From the NCBI GenBank assembly GCA_964399165.1, contig CAYNPO010000007.1, forward strand, positions 62,001 through 126,000: a stretch of DNA of 64,000 nt, in the 5' to 3' direction. Both the position numbers and the translations under genes were made by a program. The notes under the pieces are model-generated. The model was not told the DNA's origin, made no database searches, and was given only the letters and a program-made list of their open reading frames with translations. The stretch's first letter is position 1. Each line of letters begins with the position of its first letter. This document shows, one piece after another, positions 44,616 through 52,947 of this stretch. The DNA is from UBA6144 sp964399165. GTDB taxonomy: Bacteria; Bdellovibrionota; Bacteriovoracia; Bacteriovoracales; Bacteriovoracaceae.

Positions 44616-45274
44616 TGCGCAAGACCCTGCTCTACCTCATGCTGGTGGTGGCGTACCTGGGGCTCTCGAAGGCCCTCTCCCCCGGCGAGCTGGGCATGTA
44701 CTACGTTCCGAACGCCAAGGGCCTCTCCAAGGCCATCAACGGCGGCAGCGTCAGCGTGATCCTGGTGGACATGCACGCCACCGGCTTCATCATCAAGACC
44801 TACTACCAAAAGTACCGGCTGGTGTACGGGTTCCAAGGTGCCGAGGAAATGATCGTGCGCACCTCCCGCGACTTCGCCAAGAAAAGCCGCAGCCTGGTGG
44901 GACTGTCCATCTTCCGTCGCCAGGAAGGCAGGGAGGAGACGCTGCCCATGCCCCCCGGCGGAAACCTGGTGGGCCGGCGCGACTATGGGGACTGGCGCGA
45001 GGACTCCAAGGGTCGCCTGCGCTGGCGCTTCTACCGGGCCTACAAGAACCTTCCCCGGTATCTCGGCTGGGGTGCCTGGCGCCCCGGACCGAAGTTCCAG
45101 GACGAGTACCGCGCCCATTTGGAACTGGGGAAGATTTACCGCGGCCCCCATGGCGAGTTCGGTCCCCGCGGCCGGGTCACCCGCCGCGCCTTTCCCCATT
45201 TCTTCGCCGAGGACCGCCAACGCAAGGTGGAGCTGCGGCAGCTGCTGCTCAATTACGTGAAAGAAAACTTCTGA
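44615..45274 (+). CDS. Protein of unknown function with N-terminal hydrophobic segment
   Basis: A 219-residue product. Residues 1-21 are hydrophobic (signal peptide or anchor). The rest is strongly basic and aromatic-rich (for example YYQKYRLVYGF, RWRFYRAYKNLPRYLGW). It is coupled to the HD gene by a TGATG junction and followed after 9 bases by a multi-spanning membrane protein, so the three form an operon. No family recognised. Confidence 0.7.
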   Translation: MRKTLLYLMLVVAYLGLSKALSPGELGMYYVPNAKGLSKAINGGSVSVILVDMHATGFIIKTYYQKYRLVYGFQGAEEMIVRTSRDFAKKSRSLVGLSIFRRQEGREETLPMPPGGNLVGRRDYGDWREDSKGRLRWRFYRAYKNLPRYLGWGAWRPGPKFQDEYRAHLELGKIYRGPHGEFGPRGRVTRRAFPHFFAEDRQRKVELRQLLLNYVKENF

Positions 45275-45283
45275 GGGACGCCC

Positions 45284-46180
45284 ATGAACGAGATCTTCGA
45301 CCGCCTGCTCATCCGCATCCTCCTCGTGGCCATCGTGCTGGGAGTCCTGGCCGCGTACAAGGCGGGCCACGTGCTGTTCTACCCTTCCTTGAAGAGCCAG
45401 GTGCGCAAGCGCTTTTTTCCCTCGGTGAACCCGGCGGACACCCTGCACATGTTCACGCGGCTGGGCGGTTTCGCCATCGTGCTCAGCTCCTTGGGCTTCG
45501 ACGAGAGCCATGGGGTGCTGCTTTCACTGTTCCACCTGTTGGTGTGGGGCACGCTCACGGCCGTCCTCTACCTGCTCTCGCTGCTGCTGGTGGAGTCCAT
45601 GGTGCTCTACAACTTCGATTACAAGGATGAGGTGCTCAAACGCGCCAATATGTCCTACGCGCTAGTGTGCGCCGCCCACGCCCTCTCCATCGCCTACGTG
45701 ATCCGCGTGGTGGTGGACCGCGCCGACAACTCCCTGGTGATCCTGTTCGTGTTGTGGCTCCTGGCGATGGTGGTGATGGGTTTCGGGACCAAATACTACG
45801 CCTTCCTGACCCGCTTGCCGGTGGCCCAGTTGGCCTCGGCCAAGCACCCCTCCCTGGCCGTCTCCTATTTCGGTTTCACCTTGGGACTGGGTTGGCTGGT
45901 GGGTGAGTCCTTCTCCCAGGAGCATTTCGACATCACCGTGTACTGCGTGCAGGTCCTGCTGAAGGTGATGCTCTCCCTCATCGTTTTCCCGCTGTTCCGC
46001 CGAGGCGTTCACCGGCTCTTCCCCGCCGTGGCCGGCACCCCGGACGCCCCGGGCGGTGATCCGGACAGCCAGGGTTGGGGCCACGGCATCTACGAGGCGG
46101 CCGTTTTCCTGACCGCGGCGGTTCTGACGTCCTTGATCGTAAACCACATCCAGTTCGGCACGATTTACCCGTTCTTCTAG
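45284..46180 (+). CDS. Multi-spanning membrane protein, possibly DUF350-like
   Basis: A 298-residue protein with about eight hydrophobic segments in what look like two repeats of four. YNFDYKDEVLKRANMSYALVC and LPVAQLASAKHPSLAVSYFGF resemble the internal repeat of DUF350 membrane proteins. This match is weak and from memory. It may work with the basic exported protein encoded just upstream. Confidence 0.6.
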   Translation: MNEIFDRLLIRILLVAIVLGVLAAYKAGHVLFYPSLKSQVRKRFFPSVNPADTLHMFTRLGGFAIVLSSLGFDESHGVLLSLFHLLVWGTLTAVLYLLSLLLVESMVLYNFDYKDEVLKRANMSYALVCAAHALSIAYVIRVVVDRADNSLVILFVLWLLAMVVMGFGTKYYAFLTRLPVAQLASAKHPSLAVSYFGFTLGLGWLVGESFSQEHFDITVYCVQVLLKVMLSLIVFPLFRRGVHRLFPAVAGTPDAPGGDPDSQGWGHGIYEAAVFLTAAVLTSLIVNHIQFGTIYPFF

Positions 46181-46222
46181 CCCCCCGCCCCCCGGGTTAA
46201 AATGGGGCCTGGAGGGCCGCGC

Positions 46223-46756
46223 GTGTCGCTCAAGCAAAAGCTGCAAGCCAACGTGTACAGCCTGGTGAACCTGCTCACCGGGCGCTTGGCGCGCCTGGAA
46301 GCGCGGGTCATGCGGCTGGAGCACCGGCTGGAAGGCCAGTTGGCGATCCAGCGCGCGCACTTGGTGCGCGTGAAGAACCGCGAGCAGGTCTCAGACGCCT
46401 TCCTACTGGATGGCGCCCCCTACCGGGACCTGTCGCCCCGGGAAGCCTGGGCCCTGTTTCAAAAAGACGACTACGACTTCGCCTTCCTGGACGTCTCCCA
46501 CGCGGGCTTCGTTCCCGCCCGCCCTCGCCCCGCCGAGATGGTGCACATCCCGTTGGAGGAACTCGAGAGCCGCTTCGGCGAGATCGAGCGCCGGACCACG
46601 CCGCTCCTGGTGATCTCCGAGGACGGCCTGCGCTCGGTGCTGGCGTGCGAGTTCCTCGCCTCCAAGGGTCTCCACAACTGCAACAACGTGAGCGGCGGCT
46701 GGCTGTACTGGCCGGGCCACGCCTTGCAGGCCGTGGACGGCCACAAGGTCGGCTGA
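46223..46756 (+). CDS. Rhodanese-like protein lacking the catalytic cysteine
   Basis: A 177-residue product. Residues 1-55 are a basic, probably coiled-coil helix. Residues 65-175 follow the rhodanese pattern (FAFLDVSHAGF ... VHIPLEELESRF ... NNVSGGWLYW). At the active loop, where VYCxxGxRS is expected, it has VISEDGLRS, so the nucleophile is Ser 132. It is probably a non-catalytic binding domain. I chose GTG 46223 behind GGAGGG; an ATG at 46202 is possible. The stop is one base from that of the convergent marR-like gene. Confidence 0.75.
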   Translation: MSLKQKLQANVYSLVNLLTGRLARLEARVMRLEHRLEGQLAIQRAHLVRVKNREQVSDAFLLDGAPYRDLSPREAWALFQKDDYDFAFLDVSHAGFVPARPRPAEMVHIPLEELESRFGEIERRTTPLLVISEDGLRSVLACEFLASKGLHNCNNVSGGWLYWPGHALQAVDGHKVG

Positions 46757-46757
46757 G

Positions 46758-47213
46758 CTAGATCAGCGTGCCTTTCTTCTGCCCCGCCTGCAGCTCGCGG
46801 TGCAGGTTCTCCAGCATGTGCTCCACGCGGTCGAGCTCCACCTCACCGAGTTTCCTCGAGTAGTGGTGTTCCACGTCGTTGACCACCTGGAGCAGGGTCA
46901 CTTTGAACTTCTCGCCGTAGGCGGTGAGCGAAACCAACTGCTCGCGCTTGTCCTGCTCGGAGTTCCGGCGCACGATGTAGCCGCGCTTCTCCAACTCGTT
47001 CAAGTGGCTGGTCATGGTCTGCTTCTTGAGGCCGCAGGCCTTGCCGATGAGCTTGATGGAGGGGGACTCGTGCTCCGCCAGATACATGAGGATCTCGAGG
47101 AAGCTGGCGCGCAGGTCGGTGAAGCCGCGGGACTGCAGCTGGGCGATCAGTTCCACGCTGTAGAGGCGGTAGATCTGCTTGAGGAGGCTTCCGATGTGGG
47201 CTATCCGACGCAT
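46758..47213 (-). CDS. MarR-family transcriptional regulator
   Basis: A 151-residue winged-helix regulator. The core SPSIKLIGKACGLKKQTMTSHLNELEKRGYI is the recognition helix region, and RRNSEQDKREQLVSLTAYG is the wing, as in MarR. Such proteins are dimeric repressors released by small ligands. Its ATG lies inside a perfect 27-base palindrome, which implies autoregulation. There is no obvious transporter or enzyme target directly divergent. Confidence 0.9.
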   Translation of the reverse strand: MRRIAHIGSLLKQIYRLYSVELIAQLQSRGFTDLRASFLEILMYLAEHESPSIKLIGKACGLKKQTMTSHLNELEKRGYIVRRNSEQDKREQLVSLTAYGEKFKVTLLQVVNDVEHHYSRKLGEVELDRVEHMLENLHRELQAGQKKGTLI

Positions 47214-47237
47214 ATGGTATGAGGATCATACCATATG
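47211..47237. promoter_or_regulatory. Palindromic operator for the MarR regulator
   Basis: CATATGGTATGA (47211-47222) and TCATACCATATG (47226-47237) form a perfect 12-bp inverted repeat with a 3-base spacer. Its left end contains the regulator start codon. MarR dimers usually bind 16-24 base palindromes over their own promoters, so this is very likely its binding site. There is no room for a normal ribosome site, which suggests a short-leader or leaderless mRNA. Confidence 0.8.
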
Positions 47238-47253
47238 GCGGGGCACGGTTCAA

Positions 47254-47463
47254 TCACCGGGGAAGAACGAGCTCCAGCTCCATAGGCAGGGCGACCCGCT
47301 TGGCCTGGATGGGCAAGGGCTTCTTGGGGGCGGGCTTCTTCTCCACCTCTAGCCCCTCGGCCCACAGGCTCCAACGGACGTTTTCCTTGAGCAGGAGGGG
47401 GTTCTGAAGGGCGAAGGCGGGAAAGCAGGAGAGGGCGGTCAAAAGGGCCAAAGCACGGAACAT
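47254..47463 (-). CDS. Small secreted peptide of unknown function
   Basis: A 69-residue product with signal peptide MFRALALLTALSCFPAFA. The mature 51 residues include a Lys/Pro stretch (EKKPAPKKPLP) and end in ELVLPR. TGGAGGCG precedes the ATG. It is upstream of, and in the same direction as, the marR-like gene. Confidence 0.6.
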   Translation of the reverse strand: MFRALALLTALSCFPAFALQNPLLLKENVRWSLWAEGLEVEKKPAPKKPLPIQAKRVALPMELELVLPR

Positions 47464-47537
47464 TTTCGCCTCCAGTAAGCGCGGGGATGTCCCATTCTAG
47501 CTTCCCCACTCACCTCCCCGGGCCCGCATGGGAAAAC

Positions 47538-47572
47538 TTACAGGGTGACCGCGATGGGCCAGGGCCCTGTAA
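47538..47572. repeat. Inverted repeat upstream of the protease pair
   Basis: TTACAGGG (47538-47545) and CCCTGTAA (47565-47572) form a perfect 8-bp inverted repeat with a 19-base spacer. It lies just upstream of the candidate promoter at 47585-47615, where a regulator could bind. Confidence 0.4.
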
Positions 47573-47584
47573 AGACTACCCCGT

Positions 47585-47615
47585 TTGAACCGGAAGCTCG
47601 GAACCAGGTTATAAC
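47585..47615 (+). promoter_or_regulatory. Candidate promoter of the protease pair, giving a leaderless mRNA
   Basis: TTGAAC at 47585-47590 and TATAAC at 47610-47615, spacer 19 bases. The ATG at 47625 is only 9 bases past the -10 element and has no ribosome site, so transcription would begin at or next to the start codon. Confidence 0.45.
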
Positions 47616-47624
47616 CCCCGCCCT

Positions 47625-48473
47625 ATGTTGCACCTCCTACTGTTCGTCCAGCTCCTCTCCCCCGCCGTGGCCGCCGTCCGCCTCATCGGTGGCGAAGCCG
47701 CTCCCGAGGCCGCCTGGCGCTCCACCGTGCGCCTCAACTCCTCCTGCACCGGCGTGAAGGTCGGGCCTCGCGCTTTCCTCACCGCCGCCCACTGTCTGCA
47801 GGATGGGCACAACCCCGTTTCCGCCAAGTACGCCCCGGGAGAAATCCTCTTGGTGCAAACCCACTACAGTTATGAAGCCGCAGGCCCGCGCGTCGTCACC
47901 GCGTACCCGCATCCAAGCTATGCCCTCCGACTGGGCCAGCGCGCGACCCTGGGACTCGGGCACAACAGCGTGGCCTTCGAAGCCTATGACGTGGGGGTGG
48001 TCCTGGTGGCCGACGACACTCCCGACATCCCCGTGGCGGAACTCGCCCTGGACGGCGTGCACTCCGGCGAAACGGTCGTCATCGGCGGCTTCGGCTGCAC
48101 CCAGAGCACCCTCAACACCGCCATCGGAGGGGACACCTTTAAGGTTCAAACCACCGACGTGCTTCACGGGGGGTTGGTCCGGGACGCCGCCGGCTCCCTC
48201 TTCGGGGAGCGCTTCCGCAACGCCCGCCGGGCCGAGGAGTTCAACTTCCTCACCCCGGGTCGCGGCCTGCGGGAAAGCGCCGCGAGCCTGTGCCCGGGGG
48301 ACTCGGGCGGGCCGGTTTACCGTCCGGACGGTCGCGTGGTGGGCGTGAACTCCCAGTACATCTTCAACGCGGACGCGGTCCGCCGCCACGATGGGGTCTC
48401 CACCGCCAACACCCACACGCGCATCGACCGCGTGGCCGATTGGCTGCGGGAGACGCTGGGGAAGGCGGAGTGA
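47625..48473 (+). CDS. Secreted trypsin-like serine protease (S1 family), copy 1
   Basis: A 282-residue S1 protease. Signal peptide 1-17, then RLIGGEAAP, where mature trypsins begin (IGGE). The triad is H56 in LTAAHC, D122 in EAYDVGVV and S227 in CPGDSGGP. The stretch between the Asp and Ser includes AEEFNFLTPGR, shared with copy 2. It probably digests external protein. The downstream paralogue starts with a GTG overlapping its stop codon. Confidence 0.93.
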   Translation: MLHLLLFVQLLSPAVAAVRLIGGEAAPEAAWRSTVRLNSSCTGVKVGPRAFLTAAHCLQDGHNPVSAKYAPGEILLVQTHYSYEAAGPRVVTAYPHPSYALRLGQRATLGLGHNSVAFEAYDVGVVLVADDTPDIPVAELALDGVHSGETVVIGGFGCTQSTLNTAIGGDTFKVQTTDVLHGGLVRDAAGSLFGERFRNARRAEEFNFLTPGRGLRESAASLCPGDSGGPVYRPDGRVVGVNSQYIFNADAVRRHDGVSTANTHTRIDRVADWLRETLGKAE

Positions 48474-49318
48474 AGACCCTCGCCCTCACTCTTTGCTTGT
48501 TTACCACGGCTGCACACGCTGCACCGGCCCTCATAGGGGGAGAAGTCGCCACCTCCGACGCTCTTCCCTCCACTTTGCGCTTGGACGGCGGCTGCACGGC
48601 CGCCAAGGTCGCGCCCCGGGTGGTTCTCACGGCCGCCCATTGCCTGGTCGACCATGAGGCCCCCCACCTCATCCACGCGGATTACGTTGTGGGTGCCAAG
48701 TCACGCTTCCAAAACCACAGGGGACTGGATGTCCAGGTGCCGGTGGCTGGCGTCTTCATCCACCCCTCTTACCTCTTGCGACTGGCCGGGCGGTTTACCG
48801 CTGGGCTGAGCGTGGCGGGTGTGGCTTTCGAGGCCTACGACGCCGCTTTTCTGGTGCTGGAGCAGGACCTCCCGGAGGTCCCGTCGGCCCCGTTGTCTTT
48901 TGAACCGGTCCTCCCCGGAGACGAGGTCGAAATCGGTGGTTGGGGCTGCGAAAACTCCACGATGGACGGGCCAGGCGAGAGGCGCTTGAAAACTTTCACA
49001 ACGCGCGTGATTCCCACCGAGGTGGTGCCCGAGGATTCCCTGCGTTCGCCTCTTCGTCCATTCCGGGTGCCGTCCCGCGCGGCGGCTTTCAACTTTTTCA
49101 CTCCAGGTCGCACGCTGGAAGAAAACGCGGCCAGCATCTGCCCCGGCGACTCCGGCGGGCCAGTCTACCGCGGCGGTTCCGTAGTGGGCGTCAACGCCCA
49201 GTACACTTTCAGGGACGACAGCGCTATTTCCAGCGCCAATCTACACGCGCGCCTGTCGGGCGTGGAAGCCTGGGCCCGTGAAATCCTGGCCCTTGCCTCA
49301 GTTGAAGAAGTTCCGTGA
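48470..49318 (+). CDS. Secreted trypsin-like serine protease (S1 family), copy 2
   Basis: A 282-residue paralogue of the preceding gene, of equal length. Signal peptide 1-18, ALIGGEVA at the mature N-terminus, triad H57 (LTAAHC), D124 (EAYDAAFLV) and S228 (CPGDSGGP), and AAAFNFFTPGR in the shared insertion. The GTG start overlaps the previous stop (GTGA). Tandem duplication with divergence. Its last 21 bases overlap the end of convergent rodA. Confidence 0.92.
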   Translation: MKTLALTLCLFTTAAHAAPALIGGEVATSDALPSTLRLDGGCTAAKVAPRVVLTAAHCLVDHEAPHLIHADYVVGAKSRFQNHRGLDVQVPVAGVFIHPSYLLRLAGRFTAGLSVAGVAFEAYDAAFLVLEQDLPEVPSAPLSFEPVLPGDEVEIGGWGCENSTMDGPGERRLKTFTTRVIPTEVVPEDSLRSPLRPFRVPSRAAAFNFFTPGRTLEENAASICPGDSGGPVYRGGSVVGVNAQYTFRDDSAISSANLHARLSGVEAWAREILALASVEEVP

Positions 49319-50413
49319 GTTGCTGATCCCCGTGACTATGCCGATGCACACCCCGTAGGTGAGCATCGCCGATCCCCCGTAGCTCATCATCGGGAGCGGC
49401 ACCCCCACGATGGGCATGATCCCGCTCACCATGCTCATGTTCACGAAGGTATGCCAGAAAAAGATCCCCAGGATCCCCACCACCAGCACCGAGTCGTAGA
49501 AGCGCTGGACGCTGGAGGCGAGCCACACCAGGCGCATGAACAGGATGAGGTACAGCACGATCAGGAAGACGGCGCCGAAGAAGCCGTGCTCCTCGTTGAA
49601 GATGGCGAAGACGAAGTCGGTGTGGTTTTCGGGCAAATACTGCAGCGAAGCCTGGGAGGAGTTCTTGAAGCCCTTACCGAACAGCCGCCCGGAGCCGATG
49701 GCGATCTCGGACTGGATGGCGTTGTAACCGGAACCCTTGGCGTCGGCGTAGGGGTCAATGAAGGTGTGGATGCGTTTACGCTGGTACTCGCGCAGACCGA
49801 AGTTGTACATGAGGACGCCCGCCACCAGGGCCCCCACTCCCAGGGTGATGATGGTGCGCCACTTGAGCCTCTTGTAGAAAATGATCAGGGCGAAGATCAG
49901 GAGCAACAGCATGCCAGTGCCCAAATCCGGCTGCACGATCACCATCACCGCGGGTACACCCGCGATCAGGCCGGGGACCCACAAGTCACCCAGGCTCAGT
50001 TCCCGCTCGGGGCTGACGCGGGAGAAGTAACGGGCCAAGGCCATGGCCAGCCCCAGCTTCATGAACTCCGAGGGCTGCATGCGTATGGGACCGATCTCCA
50101 ACCAGCGCTGGGCGCCCATGCCCACGTCCCCCATCACCATCACCAAGAGCAGCAGGAACAAGGTCACGCCATACACCAGGTAGGAAATGCGCTCGAAGGT
50201 CTTGGGGCTGAAAGCCACGCTCACCAAGATGGCGGTGCCGGTGGCGAGCAGGTACCACATCACCTGGGAACGGTAGAGGGTGTTGAGGCCCTCGTGGGAC
50301 TGGGAATGGGTAGCGGAGTAGAGGTTGAGCACGCCCACCAGGAAGATGGCGAACATGCTGCCGAGGAAGCTGAAGTCGTAGCGCTTGAGGTACTGAAGGA
50401 TGGTCTGGTACAC
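49298..50413 (-). CDS. rodA: RodA, SEDS-family peptidoglycan glycosyltransferase
   Basis: Polymerises glycan strands of the side wall with PBP2. The 371-residue product has about ten membrane spans and the SEDS signatures GAQRWLEIGPIRMQPSEFMKLG, QPDLGTG and the C-terminal GVPLPMMSYGGSAMLT. The start is GTG after AGAGGGGA. It is the last gene of mreC-mreD-mrdA-rodA. Confidence 0.97.
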   Translation of the reverse strand: MYQTILQYLKRYDFSFLGSMFAIFLVGVLNLYSATHSQSHEGLNTLYRSQVMWYLLATGTAILVSVAFSPKTFERISYLVYGVTLFLLLLVMVMGDVGMGAQRWLEIGPIRMQPSEFMKLGLAMALARYFSRVSPERELSLGDLWVPGLIAGVPAVMVIVQPDLGTGMLLLLIFALIIFYKRLKWRTIITLGVGALVAGVLMYNFGLREYQRKRIHTFIDPYADAKGSGYNAIQSEIAIGSGRLFGKGFKNSSQASLQYLPENHTDFVFAIFNEEHGFFGAVFLIVLYLILFMRLVWLASSVQRFYDSVLVVGILGIFFWHTFVNMSMVSGIMPIVGVPLPMMSYGGSAMLTYGVCIGIVTGISNSRNFFN

Positions 50414-50423
50414 GCGTTCCCCT

Positions 50424-52406
50424 CTATTCGTCGCCGTCTTCGGCGGCCGGCGGCGGTTTGGGCGCGGCGCTGGCCTGTTGCTTGAGCTGCTTGGCCCAGT
50501 TGGCCTGGATCTCTTTGTCCTTCTCGAGGTTCTGCAGGTACAGCTGCGGCTGGTACTTCTGCATGTAGGCGCTCACCACCGCTTCCACCACCGGGGTGGC
50601 GGCGCTGGAGCCGTGGCAACCGTGCTCCACCAGGGCGGCGGCGGCGATCTTGGGGTTGTCGTAAGGCGCGAAGCCCACGAACACGCCGTGGTGGCGGTAG
50701 TCGTAATCCATCTGCTCGCACTTTTGGTAGACCTTGTCGGCCGTGGCGCGCACGACTTGGGACGTGCCGGTCTTGCCCGCCATCAAGATGCCTTTGCCCC
50801 GGCGATAGAAAGCCGTGCCCTTGGGGTTGTTCACCACCTGGAAGAGGCCCTCGCGCACCCACTGGAGCGTCTTGGGGTTCTTGAGCTTGAAGTCGGAGAG
50901 GAGCTCGGGGGTGAAGGTCTTGATCAGCTCACCCTTGGGCGTGTACACGTCCTTCACCACATACGGCCGGTAAATCTTGCCGCCGTTGGCGATGGCGCCG
51001 TAGGCCTGGGCCATCTGGATCGTGCTGGCCAGCACGTAGGACTGGCCGATGGCGCAGGAGAGGGTCTCTCCCGGCTGCCACTCCACCCCGTAGCGCTTCT
51101 TCTTCCAGCCAGTGGTGGGGATCAGGCCCGAAACCTCCCGGGGGAGCGAGATACCAGTGCGCTTTCCGAGGCCGAACATGTTGGCGTACTTGGCGATGGT
51201 GTCGATGTCCATCTTCATGGCCGCGCGCTGGAAATAGACGTTGCAGCTCTCGCGGATGGCCTTGGCGATGGAGGTGGGCCCGTGTCCTTCCTTCTTCCAG
51301 CAGTGATAGGCCTTGCGGCCGAAACGCAGGCTGCCGGAGCAGAACACCTCGGTGCGCTCGTCGATCACTCCCTCCTCGAAGCCCGAAATGCCGGTGATCG
51401 CCTTGAAGGTGGAGCCGGGGGAATAGTGCTCCTGGATGTTGCGGTCGCGTAGCGGGTTTTCCTTGTTGCCGATGAGGCTGCGCCAGTACTCGGGCGTGAG
51501 GCCCCGGGAGAACTGGGAGGGGTCGAAGGCCGGACGGCTGACCATGGCCAGCACCTCGCCGGTGTCGATGTCGATGGCGATGATGCTGCCGACCTTCCCT
51601 TCCAGGGCCTTGTACCCGGCCAGTTGCATGTCGCGGTCGATGGTCAGCTTCACGTTCATGCCGGGCTCAGGCTTCTCGTCCTCGATGCCCTTGAACAGGT
51701 TGTCGGTGTTGATGTAGCGCTTGCGCCGGCCCCGGGCGTCCACCTCGACGAACTCGTGGCCGTTGGTGCCGCGCAGGTACTTGTCCAGCTGCTCCTCAAT
51801 GCCGAACTGGCCGATGAAGTCCCCCAGCCGGTAATCCATGCCATCGCGCTTACGGAGTTTCGGCAACTGGGTCTGGCTGATCTCGGAGATGTAGCCCAGG
51901 AGGTGCGCTCCGACCTCCTTGTCCTTGTACTCGCGGGAAATGAAAGTCTCCACGCTCACCCCGGGCAGCTCGGCGTTGAGGCTCTCGATCTGGGCGAGTT
52001 CCTCGAAGCCGATGTTCTTCTTGATGGTGATGGGGCGGTAGGTGGCCTGGTTGGCGTTCTTCTTGAGCACCTTCTCGATGGTGCCGGGCTCGAGGTTCAG
52101 GATCTTGTGGAGCTTGGCCAGGGTCTGCTCACGGTCCAGCAGGTACTGGGGGGTCACGATGGCGTCGTAACGGGGAATGTTGTCCACCAAGAGCTGGTCG
52201 TCCCGTGAGTGGATGGTCCCGCGGGGCGCCCACACCACTTCTTTCCTCAGCCGGTTCTGGATCGAGAACTGGTGCAGCTGCTCGCCCTTGTACACCTGCA
52301 GGTACCACAGGCGCGCCAGCAGGAGCCCGCAGCACACGAAGATGATGTTGCCGATCATCCCCGCGCGCGCCTTGTGTATCTTGACGAGTTCCTCTTCGCC
52401 GAACAT
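50424..52406 (-). CDS. mrdA: Penicillin-binding protein 2 (elongation transpeptidase)
   Basis: Crosslinks side-wall peptidoglycan. The 660-residue product has an N-terminal membrane anchor (about 18-36), a pedestal domain, and the transpeptidase domain with STFK at 332-335, SCN in RESCNVYF and KTGTS in MAGKTGTSQV. The tail is Lys/Ala/Pro-rich. It lies 10 bases upstream of rodA and 3 bases after mreD. Confidence 0.97.
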   Translation of the reverse strand: MFGEEELVKIHKARAGMIGNIIFVCCGLLLARLWYLQVYKGEQLHQFSIQNRLRKEVVWAPRGTIHSRDDQLLVDNIPRYDAIVTPQYLLDREQTLAKLHKILNLEPGTIEKVLKKNANQATYRPITIKKNIGFEELAQIESLNAELPGVSVETFISREYKDKEVGAHLLGYISEISQTQLPKLRKRDGMDYRLGDFIGQFGIEEQLDKYLRGTNGHEFVEVDARGRRKRYINTDNLFKGIEDEKPEPGMNVKLTIDRDMQLAGYKALEGKVGSIIAIDIDTGEVLAMVSRPAFDPSQFSRGLTPEYWRSLIGNKENPLRDRNIQEHYSPGSTFKAITGISGFEEGVIDERTEVFCSGSLRFGRKAYHCWKKEGHGPTSIAKAIRESCNVYFQRAAMKMDIDTIAKYANMFGLGKRTGISLPREVSGLIPTTGWKKKRYGVEWQPGETLSCAIGQSYVLASTIQMAQAYGAIANGGKIYRPYVVKDVYTPKGELIKTFTPELLSDFKLKNPKTLQWVREGLFQVVNNPKGTAFYRRGKGILMAGKTGTSQVVRATADKVYQKCEQMDYDYRHHGVFVGFAPYDNPKIAAAALVEHGCHGSSAATPVVEAVVSAYMQKYQPQLYLQNLEKDKEIQANWAKQLKQQASAAPKPPPAAEDGDE

Positions 52407-52409
52407 GGG

Positions 52410-52946
52410 TTAGATCCGCACCCCTGTCCTGCCCACCTCGTCCTCCACCGCCCATACCCGGTCGAGCAGTCGGAACAGCAGGGGGGAGGCCAGGGACAGG
52501 AGCACGGTGCTAGGCAGGGCGTTGCTGAACAACAGCCCGAACTTCGCGAAGCTGCCGAGCTTGAGGCAGATCACCGCGGCCGTGAAGAGGTACCACAGGA
52601 CTTGGTAGGCCTGGACGATCGCCACGGTGGCGATGGCCGAGGAAAAATGCAACAGCTCCTTTAGCCAGGCGGCGGAGGCCGAGACCAGGATGCCGGCGAT
52701 GGTGCCCAGGGCCCAGCCCTCCACCGAGAACGCCGAATGCACCAGTTGCAGCAACAGGATGATCCAGGGCAAAAGCGGCGTGGCCACCTTGATGGCCAGG
52801 AACAGCACCAACACCACGTTGAAGGCCAGGCGGGCCTCCTGCCAACCCAGGGCGGGCAGCAGTGCGGAAGTCGCGACCTCCAGGACCACCATGATGCCGA
52901 GGGTGGCGGCCAGCGAGAAGATCAACCGGCTCAGGCGGGGTTGCAT
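52410..52946 (-). CDS. mreD: MreD-like rod-shape membrane protein
   Basis: A 178-residue protein with about five or six hydrophobic segments and no soluble domain, in the mreD position between mreC and mrdA. MreD links MreC to the rest of the elongasome. Sequence conservation in the family is low, so the call leans on context. One base separates it from mreC. Confidence 0.85.
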   Translation of the reverse strand: MQPRLSRLIFSLAATLGIMVVLEVATSALLPALGWQEARLAFNVVLVLFLAIKVATPLLPWIILLLQLVHSAFSVEGWALGTIAGILVSASAAWLKELLHFSSAIATVAIVQAYQVLWYLFTAAVICLKLGSFAKFGLLFSNALPSTVLLSLASPLLFRLLDRVWAVEDEVGRTGVRI

Positions 52947-52947
52947 G

